Source of the DNA: Pseudomonas fluorescens
GTDB taxonomy: Bacteria; Pseudomonadota; Gammaproteobacteria; Pseudomonadales; Pseudomonadaceae
Assembly (NCBI RefSeq): GCF_002837185.1
Contig: NZ_KZ478008.1
Coordinates: 1 to 64,000 of the forward strand
Length of the DNA: 64,000 bases
Reading direction: 5' to 3'
Shown here: piece by piece, positions 49,001-57,580 of the stretch
How positions within the stretch are numbered: position 1 is the stretch's first letter
How the letters are laid out: each line of letters begins with the position of its first letter
The notes under the pieces: model-generated
What the model saw: only the letters and a program-made list of their open reading frames with translations
The model's database searches: none
What the model was told of the DNA's origin: nothing
Position numbers and translations under genes: made by a program

Positions 49001-50945
49001 GATGTCGTTCGAAAGAGCACAGAGCTTTGCCCGTAACCAGTGGGTCGAGCAGCTAAGGGGCCTGCACGAGGATTGGCTGAGGCTCGGCACCTCGGCGCAG
49101 ATTCCGCAACTGCACAGCAGAATTGCAACCCGTCATGAACAACGACGCCTCAGTTCGATACAGGCCAGGATCGCCTGGAATATTGCCATAGAAAACAACC
49201 AGAAAAACGCCGAGGCGGCCTACGCCGTGATGCAACAGATCGAAGCCAAGGCCGGCGAACTGATGCGTGCCGACAGGACCGATCCAACGCACTCAAGTGC
49301 GCGCAATAACGCCACCAAAATGCTCTATAACTATTGGGCAGCGGTCTTCGAGGTCATGTCGCAGAGGCTTTCAGACACCTATTACGCCGAACACGGCGAA
49401 ACTGATAGCGAACTCCATGAGCGAGTCAATAGCGAGTTACCCCGCAACATCACAGACGCCTATGAGGCGTATATCCACTTGAAAAAGCTGCAGCTCGAAG
49501 CGCTGAAACACATGGTCGAGCCAGCCCAACGCATTGAAACCTACCTCAAGAACGCGGACCCGGTACTGCGCCAACTCCTGCTGCGGGAAAACCCCTCCGA
49601 TCAAACCATTTCTTCAACCACCTTCAAACTGCAGTCGCTGATTTTGCTCACCGAGCTGATACTCAACCGCACTCACCCTTCCCGGGAAGCGGCGGAGCAT
49701 CCTTTCATCACTGACCTCACCGACCCGAAAAACATCACCTGTGTGCTAGCTCATACAGAGTTAAGTACGACCCGCGGCTACTCGACAGCGGAGCAAATTG
49801 ACGTACTCAAGGGTGTTCTTGAACGGTATGAACGGCTGGAGAACGCCGTCAACTCGCTGACCGAAATGGGCTCGGGCTTCATACGTGAGGAATATCGGAC
49901 GACGTTCCTGGAACAACTGGTTGCCGATCGTGCCGACCTTGAAGCGCATCTGGCCGACGTGATCCTCATAGAGGAAGGGTTCATTGACGTACCACGTCTG
50001 CCCTCTGCGCCCCGGAAGAAGCCCGCCAACCGAACAGTCATCAAGACGCGCAGCAAACACACGCTGGTGGGGGATTTGCGCCCGCCCCAGGCAGATATGC
50101 CCGGCAATTTTGTGGAGATCAAGGACCCGATCACCGGTCAGACCCTCGCCACTTACCTCGAACATGCCGAGGAAGGGGATTGGGTGGAAGTTGTCCAGGC
50201 GGCGCCGGTCATACCGCCCAAAGCTGCGGTGGTACGTTCGCTGAACACGATAAAACGCAGTGCAGACACTGTGATTGCGCAAAAGCCAGGGATTGTGAAC
50301 ACGATACGCACCGAACAGCGAAAACTTCGGGACCCCACACGACGCGAAACCCTCACTCCGCTGGACTGGGACGACATGTTGACCCAGCAGGCAAGCAGAG
50401 TGGACGCCTTGGCCGATGAAATCCAACGCGACCACGGCACGGACCCAAAGGCCGGGGCGCTGGCAGATACGTACAGGAAAGAGGCGAACGACCTGAGAAC
50501 ACTGGCCCACCAGGTGTGCGCCGAGGGCTACCTGCAGCAGCGCCCCCAAGCCTACAAAGTCGCCTATCTGTTCAAGCACGGGTTTATCGATATCAACCTG
50601 GCAGAACGTCGCGCGCCACTGAAGACCGGCGACTTCATCGACAAATACACCGTGCGCGATAAAAGCAAAATAGCAGCGGGAGTACCTTACAAGGACACCC
50701 TCTTGTGGCACGCACACTTCCATTACCCACTCATCGATACGGACGTATTGCACAGCAGCTTCGGCCACCTGAAGACCACGCAAGAGGAGCCCTTTACACG
50801 TAGAGAATTGATCGAACAGGCACAGGCAGACAACCGTGCGCTGATCTACCTGGAAAAAGCCGTGATCAGACCGCCCCTGGATTACGACCTGTTCCTCAAG
50901 CTGGCCGTGGAACCGGAGAACAGGCAGGCGGCGCTCCCTGAGTAA
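46098..50945 (+). CDS. Giant dermonecrotic-toxin-like protein, no recognised enzyme domain
   Basis: 1615 residues from the ATG at 46098 (MPIQLMALSQLPSQ), which has AAGGA upstream; an in-frame start at 46008 lacks one. Architecture resembles the N-terminal and middle parts of the neighbouring giants: large helical domains, a hydrophobic hairpin near 697-740 (WLLFNTLLLPLARGPAMLSG), a coiled region near 950-1100, and a basic patch R1306-KKP. The last 150 residues contain LLWHAHFHYPLIDTDVLHSS, a histidine-rich stretch of unknown role. It is divergent from the NEL gene, with 211 bases between, so both may share a control region. Function unknown. Confidence 0.78.
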   Translation: MPIQLMALSQLPSQAIHAHFATRPRLFSVLFKALRTGLLEHYPDLKPDLLTLKLASPTVTGSYAFPLLVNVAIAHVLNPQLLDLQPRGEMPYYLSPAPGSGLADIDMQVVARIIDELPGSLYLHWQQDLADYWSALDSHGSSRWQWLGEFLQGQMSAAATRPSTLSDAQRDMLATAATWPVSRERLPRSTPATYAYFIETTLSRGGNEQRLLTPDLLLVRDRQVLLCSVSGAVESFDCLDAFGETWGTRMQARFQFDSLTWRRNEPDGNVFEQQAGLILNQQLEDLASVSFQGQGEEVLTRTLDKLTDPAVLFTQLPVAPAAQLQEIDHQLPGWLKQAKADDRFAYHRHLQDMAQVLKNNQGRSFNEGIENIHTFSRDALRKQMHTDHGDYDPDDLMLDFAVAAGYPGTTGIIDHVRLSLTELALKNLAGKPKGTLTLSSKSTATLPAWLSEDYLLGSHGLIQRVDIGTSYPEKIKELLLSDTVEARRREHLFTTELKVHLPMLALEYAIRQQYGVTTTGYRYVKALMSENPADRVVDDQEIVLRPLALCRKTGAAPDTVNNFFIIEPRDVGTGPHLLYRPLYTDALYQYPTRQALLNALAAPGELQTSVLTWLSDRARPVYDHGGFTEPHIIRFLPGDEFAPPEQPLPASLAVDEGAEEWLQSQINGQLPNHLFGSTARALVDLADRASVSNSESRWAIVMEGAWLLFNTLLLPLARGPAMLSGWLLVLVSSLEQDLAGLQSTDPTTRELALIDLLLNTAMVLLHVATPAHRPQQALAELAPPDNALHLSSWRRPAGQPPQAGVPLVRHGPVALPGEPPATGHTALDFSRSIATPQAGARLLKALLDVHVPWPETLPPPEASGALKGLYRIGATWHASLGGLLFQVSVVPGFAEVYLVDPKHPLRPGFKLAGDAQGHWRLERKARLAGGMPREKLDKWQREHRDQLKALKNDLDRLNAAFLPFAMSSMSFERAQSFARNQWVEQLRGLHEDWLRLGTSAQIPQLHSRIATRHEQRRLSSIQARIAWNIAIENNQKNAEAAYAVMQQIEAKAGELMRADRTDPTHSSARNNATKMLYNYWAAVFEVMSQRLSDTYYAEHGETDSELHERVNSELPRNITDAYEAYIHLKKLQLEALKHMVEPAQRIETYLKNADPVLRQLLLRENPSDQTISSTTFKLQSLILLTELILNRTHPSREAAEHPFITDLTDPKNITCVLAHTELSTTRGYSTAEQIDVLKGVLERYERLENAVNSLTEMGSGFIREEYRTTFLEQLVADRADLEAHLADVILIEEGFIDVPRLPSAPRKKPANRTVIKTRSKHTLVGDLRPPQADMPGNFVEIKDPITGQTLATYLEHAEEGDWVEVVQAAPVIPPKAAVVRSLNTIKRSADTVIAQKPGIVNTIRTEQRKLRDPTRRETLTPLDWDDMLTQQASRVDALADEIQRDHGTDPKAGALADTYRKEANDLRTLAHQVCAEGYLQQRPQAYKVAYLFKHGFIDINLAERRAPLKTGDFIDKYTVRDKSKIAAGVPYKDTLLWHAHFHYPLIDTDVLHSSFGHLKTTQEEPFTRRELIEQAQADNRALIYLEKAVIRPPLDYDLFLKLAVEPENRQAALPE

Positions 50946-51058
50946 GCGCGAGGACGCGAGAGCGCCCAGGTTTTCAGCCACTGGCCCAACACCTGGCCGG
51001 TGGTGCATAGACACGGGGCGTCTATGCTCTGTAGGACAGTCTTCCTGACGAGGGTGTT

Positions 51059-51277
51059 ATGGACGATCCACTCGACAACAAACCGCCGACCTTCTGGCAG
51101 ATGCTGCACAGCGTGATGGCGGCAGCCTTTGGCGTGCAGAGCGGAAAAAATCGCGCACGCGACTTTACCCACGGCAAGCCCAGCCATTTCGTGGTACTGG
51201 GCATTTTGTTCACGGCGGTGTTTGCGCTGACGCTGTTCGGCATCGTCAAGCTGGTGCTGCACCTGGCAGGCGTGTAA
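51059..51277 (+). CDS. DUF2970 domain small membrane protein
   Basis: 72 residues. A cytoplasmic start (PTFWQMLHSVMAAAFGVQSG) is followed by a basic stretch and one membrane helix (HFVVLGILFTAVFALTLFGI). The WQ-x5-S-x3-A-x-FGVQS pattern is the DUF2970 signature. Function unknown. It lies 113 bases behind the giant gene and probably belongs to the conserved backbone. Confidence 0.85.
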   Translation: MDDPLDNKPPTFWQMLHSVMAAAFGVQSGKNRARDFTHGKPSHFVVLGILFTAVFALTLFGIVKLVLHLAGV

Positions 51278-51475
51278 CGCTCATTCACCAGCACCAGGTA
51301 ATCGGGGCGCTCATTGCCTTGCGGCACGTCGCCGGGCTGGGCCAAGCTGTTCTGCGCGGCGCGCCGGGAATAACGCACGCGCCATCGCTACCTTCAACAT
51401 GATGGTTTGAGCCTTGGGCATTGAGCCGCAGGACAATGGCAATGCGACATTCAATCGAGGCTCAATCAGCCGTTT

Positions 51476-51589
51476 TTACTGGTGACTGACCCAGAATACG
51501 GCGGTCCCCACCACCAGAATGATCAGGAACAGAATGGCCCAGGCATCCACGGTACTGTCAGGTTTACGGGCTTTGGTGGAATTGCTCAT
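51476..51589 (-). CDS. 37-residue single-helix membrane protein
   Basis: A short frame from ATG at 51589 to TAA at 51476. It has a basic N-terminus (MSNSTKARKPDSTVDAW) and one strongly hydrophobic helix ending VFWVSHQ. GAGG lies seven bases upstream of the ATG. The length and clean topology suggest a genuine small membrane protein; function unknown. It occupies most of the otherwise empty space between DUF2970 and cysI. Confidence 0.7.
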   Translation of the reverse strand: MSNSTKARKPDSTVDAWAILFLIILVVGTAVFWVSHQ

Positions 51590-51822
51590 TGCATCGCCTC
51601 TTGTCGGTTTTATAGATGACGGCACTAAGACTCGACCTCAGTAAAGATCATGATTGCCCGCATGACAAATGTGGGTATGGCGATAACGGTTCTCATTAGT
51701 CAGTTTGGTTATTTACATATACCCAAACATCACTTTTGCGCATATACGCAAACTGGTATCGTGCGCCGGCTCCGTTGGGAGTGCGCGGCCGTGCGCGCAG
51801 ATTTGCCGAGAACAGGACCTAT
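51590..51822 (+). promoter_or_regulatory. cysI upstream region with dyad TTGCGCATATACGCAA
   Basis: A+T-rich leader before cysI. The 16-base near-palindrome TTGCGCATATACGCAA lies at 51736-51751. TTTTGC, 17 bases and TATCGT overlap it as a possible promoter. A second interrupted dyad (TTTGG...CCAAA) lies at about 51702-51727. A CysB or nitrogen-related regulator is plausible but not shown. Confidence 0.4.
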
Positions 51823-53481
51823 ATGTACGTATACGACGAATACGATCAGCGCATCATCGAGGACCGCGTCAAGCAGTTCCGTGATCAGACCCGACGCTAC
51901 TTAGCAGGTGAACTGAGCGAAGAAGAGTTCCGCCCTCTGCGCCTGCAAAATGGCCTTTATGTTCAGCGCTTTGCGCCGATGCTGCGGGTGGCCGTGCCCT
52001 ATGGCCAACTGACTTCGCGCCAGACGCGGATGATGGCCAGGATTGCCCGCGACTTCGACAAAGGCTATGCCCACATCAGCACCCGCCAGAACGTACAGTT
52101 CAACTGGCCGGCCCTGGAAGACGTGCCGGACATCCTCGCTGAACTGGCCACCGTGCAGATGCACGCCATTCAGACCAGCGGTAACTGCCTGCGTAACGTG
52201 ACCACCGACCAGTTTGCCGGCGTCGCTGCCGACGAGTTGATCGACCCGCGGCCGTGGTGCGAGATCGTGCGTCAGTGGACCACCTTCCACCCGGAATTCG
52301 CCTACCTGCCACGCAAGTTCAAGATCGCCATCAATGGCTCGACCTCGGACCGTGCGGCGATCGAAGTGCATGATATCGGCCTGGAGCCGGTGCACAACGC
52401 TGCTGGCGAGCTGGGCTTTCGCGTGCTGGTGGGTGGCGGCCTCGGGCGTACCCCGGTGGTCGGCGCGTTCATCAACGAGTTCCTGCCCTGGCAGGACCTG
52501 TTGAGCTACCTCGATGCCATTCTGCGGGTCTACAACCGCTACGGTCGTCGTGACAACAAGTACAAGGCGCGGATCAAGATTCTGGTAAAAGCGCTGACGC
52601 CCGAGGTGTTCGCTCAGAAAGTCGACGCCGAGATGGAACACCTGCGCGGCGGCCAGACCACGCTGACCGAAGCCGAAGTGCATCGCGTCGCCAAGCATTT
52701 CGTCGATCCCGAGTACAAGGCCCTGACCAACCAGGATGCCGAACTGTCCGCGCTCGATCAGCAACACCCAGGTTTCGCCCGCTGGCGCACCCGCAACACC
52801 CTGGCGCATAAACAGCCAGGCTACGTGGCGGTGACCCTGTCGTTGAAACCCACCGGCGTAGCGCCGGGCGATATCACCGACAAGCAACTGGACGCCGTCG
52901 CCGACCTGGCCGAGCGCTACAGCTTCGGCCAACTGCGCACCTCCCACGAGCAGAACATCATTCTCGCGGACGTCGAGCAGAGCCAACTGTTCACCCTGTG
53001 GGGCGAACTGCGCGAAGGCGGTTTCGCCACGCCGAACATCGGCCTGTTGACCGACATCATCTGCTGCCCGGGCGGCGACTTCTGCTCCCTGGCCAACGCC
53101 AAGTCGATCCCGATTGCCGAGTCCATCCAGCGCCGCTTCGACGACCTGGACTACCTGTTCGACATCGGCGAGCTGGACCTGAACATTTCCGGCTGCATGA
53201 ACGCTTGTGGCCACCACCACGTCGGCCACATCGGCATCCTGGGCGTGGACAAGAAAGGCGAAGAATTCTACCAAGTGTCCCTGGGTGGCAGCGCCAGCCG
53301 CGATGCGAGCCTGGGCAAGATCCTCGGCCCATCCTTCGCCCAGGAAGCCATGCCCGAGGTGATCGGCAAGCTGATCGACGTGTACATCGAACAGCGCACC
53401 GAAGATGAGCGTTTCATCGACACCTACCAGCGCATCGGCATTGACCTGTTCAAGGAGCGCGTCTATGCAGCGAATCATTAA
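51823..53481 (+). CDS. cysI: Nitrite/sulfite reductase hemoprotein (CysI)
   Basis: 552 residues with two ferredoxin-like and two sirohaem-binding halves. The 4Fe-4S/sirohaem cysteines lie in CCPGGDFC and GCMNACG. It reduces sulfite to sulfide with six electrons for cysteine synthesis in the cytosol; in pseudomonads this ferredoxin-type enzyme is annotated CysI. The start at 51823 (MYVYDEYDQRII) has AGGA upstream. The DUF934 gene overlaps its last 17 bases, an arrangement conserved in pseudomonads as I recall. Confidence 0.93.
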   Translation: MYVYDEYDQRIIEDRVKQFRDQTRRYLAGELSEEEFRPLRLQNGLYVQRFAPMLRVAVPYGQLTSRQTRMMARIARDFDKGYAHISTRQNVQFNWPALEDVPDILAELATVQMHAIQTSGNCLRNVTTDQFAGVAADELIDPRPWCEIVRQWTTFHPEFAYLPRKFKIAINGSTSDRAAIEVHDIGLEPVHNAAGELGFRVLVGGGLGRTPVVGAFINEFLPWQDLLSYLDAILRVYNRYGRRDNKYKARIKILVKALTPEVFAQKVDAEMEHLRGGQTTLTEAEVHRVAKHFVDPEYKALTNQDAELSALDQQHPGFARWRTRNTLAHKQPGYVAVTLSLKPTGVAPGDITDKQLDAVADLAERYSFGQLRTSHEQNIILADVEQSQLFTLWGELREGGFATPNIGLLTDIICCPGGDFCSLANAKSIPIAESIQRRFDDLDYLFDIGELDLNISGCMNACGHHHVGHIGILGVDKKGEEFYQVSLGGSASRDASLGKILGPSFAQEAMPEVIGKLIDVYIEQRTEDERFIDTYQRIGIDLFKERVYAANH

Positions 53482-53959
53482 GAACAACGAAGTCCTCGAC
53501 GAAACCTGGCACCTGCTGCCCAAGGACGCGAGCTTCGACGGCATCTCCAACTGCGACGACCTGATCGTGCCGCTGGCACTGTGGCGTGAACACGGCCACG
53601 CCCTCAAGGCCCGCGACGGCGGCCTGGGTGTGTGGCTGGACGCCGATGAAGAAGCCGAAGAGATCGGTGAAGACATCGAGCACTTCCAGGTCATCGCCCT
53701 GAACTTCCCGGCCTTCACCGACGGGCGCAACTACTCAAATGCGCGCCTGCTGCGTGAGCGTTATGGTTACAAAGGCGAATTGCGCGCGATTGGCGATGTG
53801 CTGCGCGACCAGCTGTTCTACCTGCGCCGCTGCGGGTTCGACGCCTTCGCCCTGCGCGCCGACAAAGACCCGTACGAAGCGCTGGAGAGTCTCAAGGACT
53901 TTTCGGTGACGTACCAGGCTGCAACGGATGAGCCGCTACCGCTGTTCCGTCGCCGCTGA
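53465..53959 (+). CDS. DUF934 domain protein, sulfite reductase partner
   Basis: 164 residues, opening MQRIIKNNEVLDETWHLLPK. The conserved DUF934 run NFPAFTDGRNYSNARLLRER and the closing DPYEALESLKDFSVTYQAATDEP are present. The family is found directly behind cysI and is thought to help sulfite reduction, perhaps by electron transfer, without proof. The start lies inside the cysI 3' end (17-base overlap), so translation is probably coupled. A strong terminator follows. Confidence 0.9.
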   Translation: MQRIIKNNEVLDETWHLLPKDASFDGISNCDDLIVPLALWREHGHALKARDGGLGVWLDADEEAEEIGEDIEHFQVIALNFPAFTDGRNYSNARLLRERYGYKGELRAIGDVLRDQLFYLRRCGFDAFALRADKDPYEALESLKDFSVTYQAATDEPLPLFRRR

Positions 53960-53972
53960 GTCTTGGCGCACC

Positions 53973-54000
53973 AAAAAGCCCTGGCATGCCAGGGCTTTTT
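53973..54000 (+). terminator. Rho-independent terminator of cysI-DUF934
   Basis: AAAAAGCCCTGGCATGCCAG continuing GGCTTTTT: a GC stem with the palindromic GCATGC centre and A/T runs on both sides. No gene is seen between 54001 and 54213. Confidence 0.9.
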
Positions 54001-54213
54001 TATGGGCGCGGTGATGAGGTTCATCGGCGAATCTACTCGTCGCCTGATCCACCGCTATCGCGGCCTTGCTCAAGCTCGACGGTTACCACAGGGGAGCGGC
54101 GGTGAAGCCCCTCCCTGACGCAATCTTCACATAAAACGCGGAGCATTCGCCGTGATTGAACTGTCCCCTACTGATCAGCAGTTTTTCAACCTCACTGACG
54201 ATTGGAGTTCTTC

Positions 54214-55938
54214 ATGGCGAAAATCAACCTGGCCCAGCAGTTGGCGACCACCCTTGAACAGGCGGGTATCAAGCGCATCTGGGGCCTGACCGGCGACAGC
54301 CTCAATGGCCTCACCGACGCCCTGCGCAGCATGGACAGCATCGAGTGGATGCATGTGCGCCACGAAGAAGTGGCCGCGTTCGCCGCCGGCGCCGAGGCCG
54401 CCGCCACCGGTGAGTTGACGGTATGTGCCGGCAGTTGCGGGCCGGGCAACCTGCATCTGATCAATGGCCTGTTCGACTGCCATCGCAACCATGTGCCGGT
54501 ACTGGCGATTGCTGCGCAGATTCCGTCCTCGGAGATCGGCCTGAATTATTTTCAGGAAACCCACCCTCAGGAGCTGTTCAAGGAATGCAGCCACTTTATC
54601 GAGCTGGTGAGCAACCCCGAGCAGATGCCCCACGTGCTGCATCGGGCCATGCGTTCGGCGATCCTCAATCGGGGCGTGGCGGTGGTGGTGATCCCGGGAG
54701 ACGTGTCGCTGCTGGAGGTGGAAGACAAGCTCAAGCCGTGGCCGGCGCTGCATGCTCCGCGCACATTGCCGGCCGAGGCCGACCTGCAGCGCTTGAGCGA
54801 TATGCTCCAGAGCAGCGAGAAAGTCACGCTGCTGTGCGGCAGCGGTTGCGCCGGTGCCCATGACCAGGTGGTGGCGTTGGCCGACGCCCTCGGCGCGCCG
54901 GTGGTGCACGCGCTGCGCGGCAAGGAACATGTGGAGTGGGATAACCCGTTCGATGTGGGCATGACCGGCCTGATCGGTTTCAGCTCCGGCTACCACGCGA
55001 TGCTCGACTGCGACACGCTGATCATGCTCGGCACCGATTTCCCTTACCGTCAGTTCTACCCGACCGATGCCAGGATTATCCAGGTTGACCGCGACCCGCA
55101 GGCCCTGGGCCGACGTACGACGCTGGACCTGGGCATCGCCGCCGATGTCAGTGAGACCCTCTGCGCGCTGCTGCCGCGTCTGACGCGCAAGACCGATCGC
55201 AGCTTCCTTGAAACCTCCCTGAAGCATTACGAGAAAGCGCGCCAGGGCCTGGATGACCTCGCGCAACCGTCCAAGGCGGATCGACCGATCCATCCCCAAT
55301 ACGTGGCACGCCTGCTTAGCGAACTGGCCGATGATGATGCGATCTTCACCGCCGATGTCGGTTCACCGACCGTATGGGCCGCGCGCTACCTGAAGATGAA
55401 CGGCAAGCGCCGCCTGATCGGCTCGTTCAACCATGGCTCCATGGCCAACGCCATGCCCCAGGCCATCGGCGCGCAGGCGGCGTTCCCGGGTCGGCAGGTG
55501 ATCTCGATGTCGGGCGACGGCGGTTTCACCATGTTGATGGGGGATTTCATTTCGCTGGCGCAATTGAACCTCCCCGTCAAAGTGATCGTGTTCAACAACG
55601 CGTCACTGGGTTTCGTCGCAATGGAGATGAAGGCCGCAGGCTACCTGGACACGGGCACCGAGTTGAAAAACCCGGATTTCGCGGCCATGTCCAATGCCAT
55701 GGGTATCCTGGGGATTCGCGTGGAACAATCCGAGGACCTTGAGCCGGCCCTGCGCCGCGCGCTGGCCCACAACGGCCCGGTGCTGGTGGATGTGGTCACG
55801 GCAACCCAGGAGTTGGTGATGCCGCCGACGATCAAACTCGAACAGGCCAAGGGGTTCAGCCTGTATATGCTCAAAGCGGTGATGAGCGGGCGTGGCGATG
55901 AAGTGATCGAACTGGCGCGCACCAACTGGCTGCGCTGA
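54214..55938 (+). CDS. poxB: Pyruvate dehydrogenase (quinone), PoxB
   Basis: 574 residues, ThDP- and FAD-dependent peripheral membrane enzyme that oxidises pyruvate to acetate and CO2, passing electrons to ubiquinone. The ThDP motif runs from SGDGGFTMLMGD to VFNNASLGF. The C-terminus AKGFSLYMLKAVMSGRGDEV nearly repeats the lipid-binding end of E. coli PoxB as I remember it, which separates it from acetolactate synthases. Start at 54214 (MAKINLAQ) with GGAG six bases upstream. It is monocistronic, with a hairpin at 55946-55969. Confidence 0.93.
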   Translation: MAKINLAQQLATTLEQAGIKRIWGLTGDSLNGLTDALRSMDSIEWMHVRHEEVAAFAAGAEAAATGELTVCAGSCGPGNLHLINGLFDCHRNHVPVLAIAAQIPSSEIGLNYFQETHPQELFKECSHFIELVSNPEQMPHVLHRAMRSAILNRGVAVVVIPGDVSLLEVEDKLKPWPALHAPRTLPAEADLQRLSDMLQSSEKVTLLCGSGCAGAHDQVVALADALGAPVVHALRGKEHVEWDNPFDVGMTGLIGFSSGYHAMLDCDTLIMLGTDFPYRQFYPTDARIIQVDRDPQALGRRTTLDLGIAADVSETLCALLPRLTRKTDRSFLETSLKHYEKARQGLDDLAQPSKADRPIHPQYVARLLSELADDDAIFTADVGSPTVWAARYLKMNGKRRLIGSFNHGSMANAMPQAIGAQAAFPGRQVISMSGDGGFTMLMGDFISLAQLNLPVKVIVFNNASLGFVAMEMKAAGYLDTGTELKNPDFAAMSNAMGILGIRVEQSEDLEPALRRALAHNGPVLVDVVTATQELVMPPTIKLEQAKGFSLYMLKAVMSGRGDEVIELARTNWLR

Positions 55939-55945
55939 TCCAACG

Positions 55946-55969
55946 GCGGGAGGGGCAGACCCCTCCCGC
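55946..55969. terminator. GC hairpin between convergent poxB and FMN reductase genes
   Basis: A 10-bp perfect stem GCGGGAGGGG/CCCCTCCCGC with loop CAGA. There is no T run, and it resembles a shortened REP unit; it is a likely shared 3' end for both genes. Confidence 0.6.
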
Positions 55970-55989
55970 ATTCGGACTCATTGTTCAAT

Positions 55990-56547
55990 TCAGCCCTGTT
56001 GTTTTTCGACCCATTGGCCGTAGGCATCAATAAATGCCTGCAGGAACGGCCTGGTCTTTTCCGACAGCTTGCCGGCCTCATCGAACACACTGCCCGCTCC
56101 GCCCAGGTAGGCTTCGGGCTGTTGCATGCACCACACGTCAAGAAACACCAGGGACTGGCGCAGGTGATGGTTGGCTCCAAAGCCACCAATGGCGCCCGGC
56201 GATACGCTGATGATCGCTCCGGGCTTGCCGCTCCAGGCACTCTGCCCGTACGGGCGCGACCCGACATCGATGGCATTCTTCAACGGCGCCGGCACGGAAC
56301 GGTTGTATTCGGGCGTTACGAACAGCACCGCGTCGGATGAACTCACCTGTTGACGGAAAGTGCTGTAGGCTTGCGGCGCGCCTGGTCCGTCTATGTCCTC
56401 GTTGTAGAGCGGCAAATCGCCAATTTCAACAATACTCAGTTTCAGGTTGGCAGGCGCCAGCTCGGCCAGGGCCAAGGCGACCTTGCGGTTGATCGAGTCT
56501 TTTCTCAAGCTGCCAACCAGGACGGCAATCGTGTAGACCTTGCTCAT
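55990..56547 (-). CDS. NAD(P)H-dependent FMN reductase (ChrR/YieF-like)
   Basis: 185 residues with a flavodoxin-like fold. The FMN phosphate loop GSLRKDSINRK is at the N-terminus, followed by TPEYNRSVPAPLKNAIDVGS, the family signature. Such enzymes reduce quinones, chromate or azo dyes with NAD(P)H in the cytosol; the native substrate is uncertain. It is monocistronic and convergent with poxB. The 226-base gap upstream (56548-56773) is A+T rich and holds no gene. Confidence 0.9.
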   Translation of the reverse strand: MSKVYTIAVLVGSLRKDSINRKVALALAELAPANLKLSIVEIGDLPLYNEDIDGPGAPQAYSTFRQQVSSSDAVLFVTPEYNRSVPAPLKNAIDVGSRPYGQSAWSGKPGAIISVSPGAIGGFGANHHLRQSLVFLDVWCMQQPEAYLGGAGSVFDEAGKLSEKTRPFLQAFIDAYGQWVEKQQG

Positions 56548-56773
56548 TGAGGTTTCCCGACGTCTGACTAAAGGAGCCTGTAGTTATAAAGATTTCACCG
56601 CGCGCGCACCAGCGGGTTTTGAGAATGCTGCATAAGTTGGCGCGCAATCACATGCGTGGGAAACGTCTGAAATTTTAAACGAATAGTATTTTTTTCTTAT
56701 AGGTAAACTACCCCGCTCCCTGACGGTCTACAGAACCGCAAATCGAGTGTTTATCTCCAGAGGTTCTAAACAG

Positions 56774-57010
56774 ATGGCAGCAGTACTAGTCGGACAGTTT
56801 CATGCCAGAGACGCAGAAGGCCGCGTATATTCGGTGCATGAGTTCCAGGAATCCGAACCGGCGCAAGGCGACCTGGCGGGCTCGGCGCCTGCCGTCACCT
56901 ACAAGCTGGCCATTGGCGACCGGGTGGAGAAGCTGGAGGGTGATGAGTTCAGATTGATTCAATCGGGCACGATCCTCGTACGCGAATCGAAGAACACCCT
57001 CGCCTCATAA
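56774..57010 (+). CDS. Small conserved-looking hypothetical protein
   Basis: 78 residues from MAAVLVGQFHARDAEGRVYS; an AGAGG lies 11 bases upstream. An in-frame ATG at 56747 would add nine residues of poor character. The protein is hydrophilic and probably all-beta (YSVHEFQE, VTYKLAIGDRVEKLEGDEFR, GTILVRES), with a charged surface and no signal peptide or cysteines. I do not recognise the family. It stands alone on the plus strand, with a small GC hairpin at 57030-57050 between it and the convergent next gene. Confidence 0.7.
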   Translation: MAAVLVGQFHARDAEGRVYSVHEFQESEPAQGDLAGSAPAVTYKLAIGDRVEKLEGDEFRLIQSGTILVRESKNTLAS

Positions 57011-57059
57011 GATTCAGCCTTCACCACCTGCCCAGTCCAGGCGACTGGGCTGGGGATGC

Positions 57060-57464
57060 TCACGGGCTGCGGATTTGCGTCACTTCGATGCCCTGCTCGC
57101 CTTGCTTGAGCGTCACCACCACCTGCCCTCTTTCCCCCTCCACCGCATACATCGAGCGCGTATAGCCCGCCCGGTCATAAGCGGGATAGGCCTGCACCTG
57201 CCTGATCAACGTGATACCGAGCACCGCGCCCACCTGCTCGCCGACCCGTTCTTGGGAGCGAATAAACGCTTCAAGTGCGAGGTCCTCCGGTGTGTGTTCG
57301 GCGTGATTATTGAAGAAGTAAGCCGCCATGCATCCCACGGTCACCAGGACCAGCAGTTGCTTGGCCGTTACCCCGAAGAGTGTCGAGGGTAGAGGCATTT
57401 GAGACCAGACCTGTTTTTGTTGTAAGTACCGGGTCACCGGCATTGGTCGTTGCTGATCAGACAC
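57060..57464 (-). CDS. Hypothetical single-pass membrane protein
   Basis: 134 residues. A polar N-terminus (about 33 residues) precedes one membrane helix (QLLVLVTVGCMAAYFF), then a periplasmic part of about 85 residues with EGERGQVVVTLKQGEQGIEV. There are no recognised domains. It is divergent from the LysR regulator gene, with 116 bases between. Function unknown. Confidence 0.7.
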   Translation of the reverse strand: MSDQQRPMPVTRYLQQKQVWSQMPLPSTLFGVTAKQLLVLVTVGCMAAYFFNNHAEHTPEDLALEAFIRSQERVGEQVGAVLGITLIRQVQAYPAYDRAGYTRSMYAVEGERGQVVVTLKQGEQGIEVTQIRSP

Positions 57465-57580
57465 AGCATTCTAGTAGGGTCGTGGCGCAACGCCATAGGC
57501 CGGGGCGACGCGCGCAGTCTTTTTTGCGCACAAAGCCCTGCGCCATTGAATCCCCAACGCGCTGCACATAGACTCCGGCC

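Noticed and set aside
49761..51014. 417-codon minus-strand frame opposite the end of the giant gene at 46098
   Set aside because: Antisense shadow; start without ribosome site and composition unlike a real protein, while the plus-strand frame is continuous for 1615 codons.
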